Below, piece after piece: positions 49,487-57,920 of a stretch of DNA of 64,000 bases (its first letter is position 1; each line of letters opens with the position of its first letter). A program made the position numbers and the translations under genes. The notes beneath the pieces were generated by a model, which saw only the letters and a program-made list of their open reading frames with translations, made no database searches and was not told the DNA's origin. This stretch comes from Acrasis kona (taxonomy: Eukaryota > Heterolobosea > Eutetramitea > Acrasida > Acrasidae), in assembly GCA_026419775.2 (NCBI GenBank), contig JAOPGA020001632.1, positions 100,048-164,047 of the forward strand. The letters run 5' to 3'.

Positions 49487-50023
49487 CTATTGAGATAATT
49501 GAGTAATCTTCTTCTTTTCTTCGTGGAATTGTTTGCTCATGGCACACAGTTGCTTCTGTTTGTTATATACCTTTATTTTTTGATCCTGTGACATGTTGGC
49601 CTCGTTGTGCATCTTTTGTAGGAGTTTTTGGTAGTCTGCATAGGCTTCGTTCATTGATGATTGTAGTTCGCGCTTGTCCTCCTTGGAAGTGGTCTCCATC
49701 AAGTTGATTTGTATCTCGCCTATCTGGGATACATAGTCCGAACGTCTTTTCTCAAAGTACTCAATTTTTGCAACGTCTCTGCTGTTCTGGTGGAACATTT
49801 TGTAGTTGTGACGGTCAGCAAGTGATGTGGAGTCTTTGTTGTCTTGAATGGTCTTCACCACGTTTAGTTCACATAACACGCACTTCTTTGTAGGGTCATC
49901 AATTGATGAGCACTTGTGATTCATTCTAGTGGTCCTAGTGATAGGTCTCATCTTCCTATCTGGTATGGATTTGCAGTTCTGTAGGTCAATAACTTCTTGT
50001 TGTGATTGTGCGAAGAAGAACAT
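49487..50023 (-). CDS. Coiled-coil protein of unknown function
   Basis: A 178-residue protein from the ATG at 50023. The N-terminal third has a short cysteine pair (KKCVLCELNVV), which could be half of a zinc-binding site with an upstream CSS. From about residue 75 the chain is a long charged coiled coil (DVAKIEYFEKRRSDYVSQIG, then DKRELQSSMNEAYADYQKLL). No signal peptide or membrane segment is present. I do not recognise the family. It may be a structural or flagellar component by its composition only. It is convergent with the crotonase gene (56 nt between stops). Confidence 0.6.
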   Translation of the reverse strand: MFFFAQSQQEVIDLQNCKSIPDRKMRPITRTTRMNHKCSSIDDPTKKCVLCELNVVKTIQDNKDSTSLADRHNYKMFHQNSRDVAKIEYFEKRRSDYVSQIGEIQINLMETTSKEDKRELQSSMNEAYADYQKLLQKMHNEANMSQDQKIKVYNKQKQLCAMSKQFHEEKKKITQLSQ

Positions 50024-50318
50024 GTTAATTCGTTTTATTGAAGGTGATTCACGTAATTCAAGTTCAATTTAAAGATAGGATTTGAACAAAGCGGAAAGTG
50101 GTTTGAAAGAGGAAGTTCATATGCCATGAATCGCTACAAACCGGGTCCTTCTACAAATATGTGATCAAACCTGTTGAATAAAACGACCTATTGGTCATTT
50201 AATTTGGTTCTAATTGCCTTGACACTCGAATCATTCCACGTCCTTTTGTAAACATTCAGTAAATAGCAATCTATTATTAAGATGTCTTATCTGAGCTTCT
50301 TTTATTAATGAATTGAAA

Positions 50319-50510
50319 ATGTATCTATCGCCCTTACAATTTCACATACAATTTGAGTGGGAGAAGATGACAAATAAGATGTTTATTTTATTAGAAATTT
50401 GGAGGTCAACATTATCTTGCGTCAGTCTTGATGAGATAGACCAGGTTGATAAATTGGAAATGCAGCATTGTAACGACAATTTTGTTTTAAGCGGATCATT
50501 CAAACGTTAA
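50319..50510 (+). CDS. Possible small protein or gene fragment (63 residues)
   Basis: A frame from the ATG at 50319 to a TAA at 50510 that reads MYLSPLQFHIQFEWEKMTNK and ends in CNDNFVLSGSFKR. The composition is coding-like (no low complexity). It stops just before the E2F-motif region, and no family is recognised. It could be a relic of a larger gene, since it lies in a 610-nt spacer between divergent genes. Confidence 0.35.
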   Translation: MYLSPLQFHIQFEWEKMTNKMFILLEIWRSTLSCVSLDEIDQVDKLEMQHCNDNFVLSGSFKR

Positions 50511-50520
50511 ACATGTACAA

Positions 50521-50557
50521 TTGGCGCTAAAAAGACAGTGGTTGCTTTTCACGCCAA
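50521..50557. promoter_or_regulatory. Paired E2F-like motifs upstream of the E2F gene
   Basis: TTGGCGC occurs on the plus strand at 50521-50527 and TTGGCG on the minus strand at 50557-50552, an inverted pair about 25 nt apart. They lie 80-110 nt before the ATG of the atypical E2F gene. TTSSCGC is the E2F core, so autoregulation, as known for animal E2F genes, is likely but unproven. Confidence 0.45.
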
Positions 50558-50633
50558 CAAACATACATCACAATAATAATCAAGTCAAGACTTTCGCTCA
50601 CACTGTATGAATTATCAGCAATAATCATACAAC

Positions 50634-52736
50634 ATGAACAATATGAAAGAGGCACCTCCGGATACTTCCCAACAAAGACAAGCAGGAGAGGTGGAACTTC
50701 GGAAGAATGATGAAGGTGCTACTGGTGGTTCATTAAATCATGAACAATCCTTTATCCTTTCACCCATTTCTAACCATGCTAACCCTCACGCTCCACATAC
50801 CTTGTCGAACCTTCATATTATGGAGGTCGAAGACAGCAGAGTGTCACTTCCACCACCCATCGATATGTTGAGACCAATGTACCAAGATTTCACACTGAGA
50901 TCTATTATTGCCCCGAACACAGCGTCTGAGTACAATCTACCTCCCATATTACCTCCTCCATCTTTCAATAGCTATAATACAAGGAACACAATACCGCACT
51001 CTCCATTACATTCTCCTTCTTCTGCATCGTCAACATCAAGTGACAGCCTGTCTTCGCTCTTTGACCACGGTGTAAAAGTTGATGAGCACCAACAGGGGTC
51101 TCCTAAACTAAAACTACACAACATCTCTGCACAGGACATGCAAAAGTCCAAGAGCCGAAAGGAAAAGTCTTTGAATGTTTTATGCGATAAATTTATTACA
51201 CATTATAAGGAAATAGCTACCTCTAGTTCAAACGTGGAGTTTCAACTAGATAGGGTTAGCGAGCTACTAGGTGTGGAAAAAAGAAGAGTTTATGACATTG
51301 TAAATGTCTTGGAGAGCGTCAACATTGTAAAGAAGAAGGCTGTTAGTTTATTCGTTTGGAACGGATTTGAACACATGCCAGAAACTTTAAACCAACTAAA
51401 AGTATGTTTTCTTTTTCTACTTTTAGTAACCAACCATACAAAAAGATTGATGGTTTGAAAGATAAAGTCCTGTACGATGGTATACGATCACTAAGCACGG
51501 ACAAGGAAAATGAATTTCTTTTGGAAGCATTAAATGACTTCCAGGTACCGGAGGACAACTCAGTACCCGACCCTTCGGGAGAGAAGAGAGAAAAGTTGCT
51601 CAAACATTTGAGTCAAAGGTTTGTGCAACTGTTTTTGATAACAAAGGCATGTACATTACAATTATTATCATTTTTACATTGACAGGCGAAATTTCTTTCC
51701 CATGATCAAGTTATTCAAATTTTGATCAAATTTCAATGTACCACGGAGTCAGGAGAACGAAGTATGAACGAACATTGCATTTTAAAAATTAACACGAATA
51801 GCAAAAATTAGAAGACTATACGACATTGCAAATATTTTGTCGAGCGTGAACATTATACAAAAATCTTATACAACGGATTACAGAAAGCATGTGCGGTTCG
51901 AATGGATCGGATCTGATTTTATGAACCAGACGACTTTGAATTTCAGAACTGCTCTGGAGGCCGCAACTGCGCCCACATCTCCTCTGGTCAGCGAAGGTAT
52001 CATTTGATTTAATCATCCTCTAACAAATTTAGAACATCATGTCATGCCTCTAAAAAAACGTAAAAGAATTGTTCCTGATGACAAGTCGAAAATAAATGAA
52101 GAAGCATCAAAAACACCATCCCCACCAGCCGTTCAACCTCCCACTATTCAGATCCCGAATCCAATCATAACGAACGTCCTGCAACAACAAACACAAACAA
52201 TCTCAACACCAACCGAAGAATCCGCATCAAGGACTCCAAGAGGATATTCAAGTTTAAACTTTCATTTTCAATCTCCTCCTCCTAAACGTACGAAAGGGAC
52301 TTTAATTAAATGCGATTCGCAGAATATCGCTCCCCCACCATCTCCAACGTCGTCATCATCCATGGTCATACCAAATCCAATTATTCCGCAAAGAACCATT
52401 ACAACAAAAATCACAGAAAAACAACCACTCCAAAATGTCACTCAGTCCCCCAACGTAATTGTACCCAAGGGCGGACTTTCTTTTAAATTCTCAACCACAG
52501 ATGAAATGAAAAAAACAATTGGTAGTGTTGAGAACAAATCAAAATCATTTAGGATTGGCGAAAAGATTAATTACTCTGTCAACGATAGATACAATACAGA
52601 AAACACACAACATGATTCGAAGGAAAAAATAAATCCTCCCGTTACTTTACCTCCGAAACCAAAGAGGTTAGTATTCGTTCCTGTTGATGTGACAAAAAAG
52701 AGAAGAAACCAAACAAATAAAAAAGACATTATATAA
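50634..52736 (+). CDS. Atypical E2F transcription factor with two DNA-binding domains
   Basis: Exons 50634-51401, 51446-51646, 51686-51761, 51802-51996 and 52033-52736 give 647 residues. The first winged-helix domain (about residues 190-256) reads SLNVLCDKFITHYKE and LGVEKRRVYDIVNVLESVNI. The second (about 295-375) reads LKHLSQRFVQLFLITK and RRLYDIANILSSVNIIQK. Two tandem domains without a dimerisation region are the mark of atypical E2Fs (E2F7/E2F8, plant DEL), which repress cell-cycle genes without DP partners. The N-terminal 180 residues are Ser/Pro-rich. The C-terminal 220 are disordered, with a basic PLKKRKR nuclear signal. The second intron uses a GC donor in this model (AAG/GCATGT); a standard GT donor at 51623 also keeps the frame but removes VQLFLITK. 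Confidence 0.87.
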
Positions 52737-52749
52737 CATTAACTTTTTT

Positions 52750-53627
52750 TTATTTTTTTGCTTCATTTGCTTGTTTCATGAGTTTTACAATGTGCTCTGT
52801 TCTGTTTAATGTTGTCTGCTTACACTCTTCCAAAATGTCATCATTAATATGTTTTCCTCCTGGCTTGTATAGACTGCACAATTCTCCTCTGTTATTGTAA
52901 ACTATTGTAAAGCATGTACTGGATAATTCTTCCTCCTCACTTGTTGGGTCCACTAAAAGTTTATCATCTAAAATACAAAAACTCAATGGAATTGGATAAT
53001 GATTCAATTCTAACGACTGAGTACTTCCACCTTCGACAATGCTTACTATTTGTTCTTCGTTAACTTCAACTTCGGGTAGCTTGACGTTTGTTAGCGCCGT
53101 TAATACTGACAATAGTGCAGCATCAAAACAATTTCCGTCATGTTCTAATATATAAACATCGACGTATAAAACCCACACTGCACTCGAGTCTTTGATGCAC
53201 AACGCCTCCAAGTTTAGAACGTTTGTTTTTAATAGAATGTCCTCTATTTGTACTTCGAGAGATGAATTTTGTTCTACTGAATCAGTCCATCGCTGTATAT
53301 TAGGTGAGCATAGTGGTGGAAGTTCGACGGAAAGTACTAAAAGTTGTTAGATTCGTATCATGTGAGGTACTTACCAAGCTTTCCACACTGTGGTTCAGTA
53401 TCGGCGGGTATTGTAACTTCTGCCTTGATGCCACATATTGCACTAGTTGATCCTAACTTTACGAGTGCAGAGCCCTCTGCTGTAGTTAGTGATCCTGCAG
53501 ATATAACAGTAACTCTTGGTTTGTTCAAATTTCTTCCATCAGGGCGAATTCCTTCGGGTAAAAACCTCTTGTAAAATTCTAGGGGATGTAGTTTTCTTAT
53601 TACATCAGCAGATGCTTCCAACTTCAT
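52750..53627 (-). CDS. EXOSC8: Exosome complex subunit RRP43/EXOSC8
   Basis: Exons 53627-53375 and 53336-52750 give 279 residues, the usual size. RNase PH-fold features in order: FYKRFLPEGIRPDGRNLNKP, VISAGSLTTAEGSALVKLGS, ICGIKAEV, then across the intron VLSVELPPLCSP, DVYILEHDGNCFDAALLSVL and DPTSEEEELSS, SLYKPGGKHIND. This is one of the six catalytically inert ring subunits of the RNA exosome, which threads RNA for 3' degradation in nucleus and cytoplasm. The ATG at 53627 begins the family alignment; the frame is open further upstream but without an ATG. Its stop lies 12 nt from that of E2F, and its start is 53 nt from that of the divergent NDUFA5 gene. Confidence 0.92.
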
Positions 53628-53680
53628 GTTATGTTGAGTTAAATATTGTTGAGTCAACCTATAAATCAACCTTGAGCACA

Positions 53681-54352
53681 ATGTTGTCTCGTGTAACCCG
53701 ATCAAGACCCTTCGTTTCACGTGCCATCTATGCACAACCATTAGTTGCTACCTTTTCAAAAACCACTCCTTCTTTCCAAAAGCAATACGAACTGAGAAGC
53801 GAAGAATACAATGGACCATTGTCCAAAATTAAACTAACTACAACTATTGTTGGCGTCCCAGTACAAGAACGATGGCGCCCAATGCTTCTCAAACTTGGAG
53901 ACGACGTGTTGAAAGCTTTGGAACAAATACCCAAAGGCACCTACTACAGAACCGTAACCGAGAACAATTTCAGATTCTTCCAAAAAGTTATATCCGAAAA
54001 TGACGATTACGAAGTTGTAGAACATTTAATCAATCGTGGGCAGGTTGAACAATTAATTTTAATGTACGAAGATGAACTTGAGTTAATACCAAAGATGGCC
54101 GAATGGAAACCATGGGAAGTGTCGGAACAGGACGTCATTCTTGACAAGGACGACATCCAGCACAATGAGGACTATTCCTTCGCTCCCGACTACATTGCTC
54201 CAAAACTCAAGTATCACACTTGGGATGGATCCTACCAAGTAGAATTGTCTCAAGAAGATTTGGACAAGAAGGAGGAACAAAGAAAGAAAGAAGAAGCAGA
54301 AGCGGAGGCAGAAGAAAAGAGAAAACAAGAAGAGTTCATGAAGAAGAAGTAA
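53681..54352 (+). CDS. NDUFA5: Mitochondrial complex I subunit NDUFA5
   Basis: A 223-residue protein. The first 30 residues (MLSRVTRSRPFVSRAIYAQP and on) are arginine- and serine-rich without acids, a mitochondrial presequence. The core is the NDUFA5/B13 fold: KLTTTIVGVPVQERWRPMLL, VLKALEQIPKGTYYRTVTEN, then GQVEQLILMYEDELELIPKM and AEWKPWE. NDUFA5 sits on the matrix arm of respiratory complex I. An extra C-terminal tail (about 70 residues), ending in a highly charged Glu/Lys helix, exceeds the animal protein. The ATG at 53681 is the only one that gives a presequence. An intact nuclear complex I gene supports an aerobic lifestyle with normal mitochondria. Confidence 0.93.
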   Translation: MLSRVTRSRPFVSRAIYAQPLVATFSKTTPSFQKQYELRSEEYNGPLSKIKLTTTIVGVPVQERWRPMLLKLGDDVLKALEQIPKGTYYRTVTENNFRFFQKVISENDDYEVVEHLINRGQVEQLILMYEDELELIPKMAEWKPWEVSEQDVILDKDDIQHNEDYSFAPDYIAPKLKYHTWDGSYQVELSQEDLDKKEEQRKKEEAEAEAEEKRKQEEFMKKK

Positions 54353-54468
54353 ACTTTGGGATTAGGAAACGGGTTGCATGTAAAATCTATTGAATAAACT
54401 TACACAATACTTACACTCACTCGGTGTCAATAAAAGTCATCAACTTCTTTTAATATACAATTTATTAT

Positions 54469-56202
54469 TTATACATTGACAGAATTTTCGTACTCTCTCT
54501 TTATTGTCTCCTTTGGTGTGCTGGTGAACTTTTCAATCTTGTTTTGCATTTGATCCAACAGCATGCTCTGAGAACATAATTTGCTTTCAAAGTCCTCCTT
54601 CATCACTCTCATCTCCTCTTGCATTCGCCTCATGTTAATTTGATACAAAAAGTCCTTCATCCTAACGCTGCTAGCCACGTCAAACACCGAATCTCCACTG
54701 TCCATGCTGCTGTTAATGTTTGCATTCTTTTCTTCGGTCAACCATCTCACGCAGTCATCGTAATTGTGTTGTGCAGCAATGTGTAACAAACTCTCTCCAA
54801 ACGGCGTGACTTGTTCGTCAATGTGTTCCAGATGGGGCGCAACTTTTTCGAAATTCTTCTTTACCGTTTCCATGTCGCTCTTGTTGGCGATGGCATGGAT
54901 CAAATGACTCAAGTGAGTGGAATAAATGTGTTCGAGGTCAGCGTGGAATTTTCTGGTCACGATGGCAAATCCAAACAATTCAAAGCCGGTCACCACTAAC
55001 GTGTGATCCCAATCCTGATGGGAAGAATTGGTCTTTCCTGTTAATTTGACCCGAAAGTATCTGAAGGCTTCTCCAAAGTGTTGTGTGGAATGATTGTCGA
55101 TGGGCCATGATGCGATGGCATAATCTTGTTTTTTGAAACTATCGTCATTTTCATGTTGGCGCAACGTGATCCAATCCTGAGCGTCATTACTTGCTTGTAA
55201 CACCCATGCTTTCGGTAATACCTTATAACTCTTGCTTCCGTATCGTAATTGGTAGTGAATGGGAACGAAACTCAAGTTCTGGCCCATGTCCACCTGAAAG
55301 TATTCAAATTTACTATTTTCGGTCCATGATGCTGTATTTTGTCTGCTGATCCATGAACTGCTCTTTCCTACTTTTTGAGAGGATGCCGTGAGGCGTACCT
55401 TGTGGATGCGATCGGAAGTGACTTCTGCTGGGTTTTGGTAGTGCATGCTGGTGCTTCCTGCTACGTTGGACGTACTTGCTGCACCTGGTGCTGTCAACGA
55501 AGCAATGCCAGAAGTGAGATTATTTAATGATTTGTGATGGTTTGGTACCCTTCTTCTCATCATGATTAGATTGTTGGTCTTGTTGGTACCAAGGGAATTG
55601 CTTCTGATTAATGGGTTGTGGTCTCTTGATTGGGCAGCTAGGATGGATTCAATTCTTTCCCTCCTCTTGTTGACTTCATGGTCGTAGCACCCAAGCCAAT
55701 AGAACAGTCCATCACCAATCACACTTGTGTCATTGTGCGTGAATAGGAGGGTGCTTAGGTAAATGTCTTTCCATGAGGCATCAGGTTCATACCTGTTTCT
55801 TAGTGTCTCTAAGAATCTTTTACTATACACTTCGGCCAGACAGCTATCGCTAGAGTCGGAGGAGACACTTCCCCTGCGGCTGTTTGCAGTTTCTTGAACT
55901 TCATCTTGCCCACCAGCATTGATTTGATTATTCTGGTTAACGGAGTTTCTGTAGTCATTGTTAATGTGTTGTATTGTTAGTGCTTGTTTCCACTTTTGTG
56001 CAGAAAATTCTTCCCATAGCATGTCGCTACCGCATATTTGGTTGTAGTGGATGCTGACTAGGGATACTTCTAGTACTTCTCTGAAGGAAAGAAAACTCAT
56101 AATGTACACGCCCACATCTTCTGGTACTGTTGCAAATGAGTGCTCTCCGTAATAAATCGGCTTTCTCTTGAATAGCCTGTTGAATAGGGTTTGGAACAGC
56201 AT
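54469..56202 (-). CDS. F-box protein with discoidin/SPRY-like carbohydrate fold and ankyrin-like end
   Basis: A 577-residue single-exon protein. An F-box lies at about residues 25-65 (VPEDVGVYIMSFLSFREVLE, then SDMLWEEF). After a low-complexity Ser/Asn linker, residues 285-400 resemble the galactose-binding (F5/8 C-like) domain seen next to HECT and BTB proteins: YFQVDMGQNLSFVPIHYQLR, GSKSYKVLPKAWVLQASND, RYFRVKLTGKT. One ankyrin-like repeat follows (ESLLHIAAQHNYDDCVRWLT). The C-terminus is a coiled coil (MRRMQEEMRVMKEDFESKL). The likely role is substrate choice for an SCF ubiquitin ligase, with the beta domain binding a glycan or peptide. The combination is unusual. Confidence 0.78.
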   Translation of the reverse strand: MLFQTLFNRLFKRKPIYYGEHSFATVPEDVGVYIMSFLSFREVLEVSLVSIHYNQICGSDMLWEEFSAQKWKQALTIQHINNDYRNSVNQNNQINAGGQDEVQETANSRRGSVSSDSSDSCLAEVYSKRFLETLRNRYEPDASWKDIYLSTLLFTHNDTSVIGDGLFYWLGCYDHEVNKRRERIESILAAQSRDHNPLIRSNSLGTNKTNNLIMMRRRVPNHHKSLNNLTSGIASLTAPGAASTSNVAGSTSMHYQNPAEVTSDRIHKVRLTASSQKVGKSSSWISRQNTASWTENSKFEYFQVDMGQNLSFVPIHYQLRYGSKSYKVLPKAWVLQASNDAQDWITLRQHENDDSFKKQDYAIASWPIDNHSTQHFGEAFRYFRVKLTGKTNSSHQDWDHTLVVTGFELFGFAIVTRKFHADLEHIYSTHLSHLIHAIANKSDMETVKKNFEKVAPHLEHIDEQVTPFGESLLHIAAQHNYDDCVRWLTEEKNANINSSMDSGDSVFDVASSVRMKDFLYQINMRRMQEEMRVMKEDFESKLCSQSMLLDQMQNKIEKFTSTPKETIKREYENSVNV

Positions 56203-56475
56203 TTGTTATATTTTTGTTGATATTGAAAGGGATATAGTTGTCTATTTTTAATAATACTTTATTAATAGCTTTTTACAAGAAAGGGCTTGTACGGGTATTT
56301 CTATCATGAACCATGTATGAATCTGTTGGAAATACGAAATGTAAAGGTGCGGTAAGGTTTGTTTTAAAAAGAACCGGACTATAATCATCTAGATAAGAAG
56401 AATATATATCTTTTTCAGGTTGGGTTTTCTATTGTCAGCAAAAAAGCAAAGAAGATTGTGTAAGCTTTAAGAAAT

Positions 56476-57149
56476 TTATTCATCAGCATTCAAGTGATTT
56501 CTAATAACTTGTTCTACTACTCCTTCAATCAATGCTTGTCTAGCGTCAGCTGCATCCTTCTCTGGTTGAGTTGTTAGGTGACCAATACCTTCTCTGACGA
56601 CAACAGATGACACAATATCATTCTTATTGGCATTAAAGGTTGTTTTGTATTGAGGTAGAGCATCGCCAAAGTACATTCCCATTACGGAAGGGAACGTTAC
56701 TGGATAAACTTGTTTAGAGGTACTGTTGTCTACCTCCACTTTTAAATCTTGACACCCGTGAGTGGTTATAAAACAAATGTCTGGAATCTGTTCTGTTTTG
56801 ATTTTGAAAGTAATTGAGTTGCTAGAGTCAATTTGTATAGTGTGAATGTTCTCGTTCAAAACTTCGAAAATTGTATTGTTGCAATTAACAACTTCAAAAG
56901 TAGACACGACTCCCGCTTTAATGAAGACATTAGATTCGGAGACATCATCAATCACAATCTTGGTCACTTTTGGAGGATCAACAGTTAAAATACATTTTTT
57001 GCATTTCGCAATGTAAACTGTGTCGCTGGCCACTAAATCGCTGACAGTTATTTGTTCGTCCTCTTTATTGTACTTTGAAACATTATAACTGCAACTGTTG
57101 AGAAACTTACCACTTCTTTGCGAGGTCTCCTCAAGAATGGGTTAAACAT
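56476..57149 (-). CDS. C-CAP/CARP beta-helix protein (cyclase-associated protein C-terminal type)
   Basis: Exons 57149-57111 and 57072-56476 give 211 residues with a 38-nt intron. The chain is the C-terminal beta-helix domain of cyclase-associated protein (CAP/Srv2): KCKKCILTVDPPKVTKIVID, then FEVVNCNNTIFEVLNENIH, then VDNSTSKQVYPVTFPSVMGM. In CAP this domain binds ADP-actin and recharges it with ATP. The helical-folded N-domain, proline-rich and WH2 regions of full CAP are absent, so it is a stand-alone version. The first exon adds MFNPFLRRPRKEV, a basic head. It is probably cytosolic and actin-related. Confidence 0.8.
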
Positions 57150-57503
57150 CTGTCAATGTCAATTTTTTTACAATTTTATGAAATTTGATTCTGATTCCAG
57201 TTCCTTTAAGAACTTTCAGAATCCCTTTGCCGTAATATTTACAACCGAATTTAATATTTCATCAGGTCTTGTGACTGATTGTTTGGTTGCTATCGGTAAC
57301 TACATATGATTGCTATTTCACAGTGAATTTATTTTTAACGTGTTTGTATATATTTTTAGATTTCGATTTAATAAGGGAATTAACTTGGGCACGAGAAACG
57401 AAACGATAACGGTCAAGTCACCAACATGTGAGACTCGGAAGCCCAAAGATATTCGAGGCTGCAGAGAAAAGCTGTCACACAAGTAAATTATCTGCGCGAT
57501 AGC
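57150..57503. other. Intergenic region
   Basis: It lies between divergent genes. A 43-codon frame from the ATG at 57179 is open (reads MKFDSDSSSFKNFQNPF) and could be chance or a remnant. No RNA gene or repeat is seen. Confidence 0.4.
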
Positions 57504-57722
57504 ATGTCGGGTTTGTACGATTGTCCGGGCGAGTTCAATTGGTTGTTCAAAACGAAAAAATACAAGCAAACCTCCGCGGCCTTCCAGGCGGCCTGGATGA
57601 AAGTTATGTTATACCGTCGTGCCAGGTCCAGCAGATTCTTTAAAAACCATCCTGCTCTGAACTACGGGATACCCTCAGTCAGTGGCCATCAACTAAGTAC
57701 AAGAACTTGGAAAAGATATTAA
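57504..57722 (+). CDS. Small basic protein of unknown function (72 residues)
   Basis: A frame from the ATG at 57504 to TAA reads MSGLYDCPGEFNWLFKTKKY at its start and HQLSTRTWKRY at its end. It is basic, with aromatic residues and no signal peptide. Composition looks coding. I do not recognise it. Part of its sequence (SAAFQ then a tryptophan-lysine run) recurs 240 nt downstream in the frame leading into the giant surface protein, so the two may share a duplicated piece. It could be a fragment of an older, longer gene. Confidence 0.4.
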   Translation: MSGLYDCPGEFNWLFKTKKYKQTSAAFQAAWMKVMLYRRARSSRFFKNHPALNYGIPSVSGHQLSTRTWKRY

Positions 57723-57828
57723 AAAAATGTTTCAATTGTTCTTTTATGTTGTTATTAACCCGCTTCCCGTTTTCCAATCAAAAAACATCTATTTCCGAAA
57801 ATATTTTGCAACTCCGCGGCTTTCCAGG
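57572..57828 (+). repeat. Two copies of a 17-nt GC-rich motif
   Basis: CTCCGCGGCCTTCCAGG (57572-57588) and CTCCGCGGCTTTCCAGG (57812-57828) differ at one base. Weak similarity continues for about 15 nt after each copy. In both copies the same reading frame gives SAAFQ. The sequence is far more GC-rich than its surroundings. Confidence 0.6.
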
Positions 57829-57920
57829 TATGGTTGAAAATTCACAGCAATCTACGGAGTAATAAATCCGCTTATAATTTTTTGTTGTTAATGCAGTCAC
57901 AGCTAACTCAAGTCACAAGC

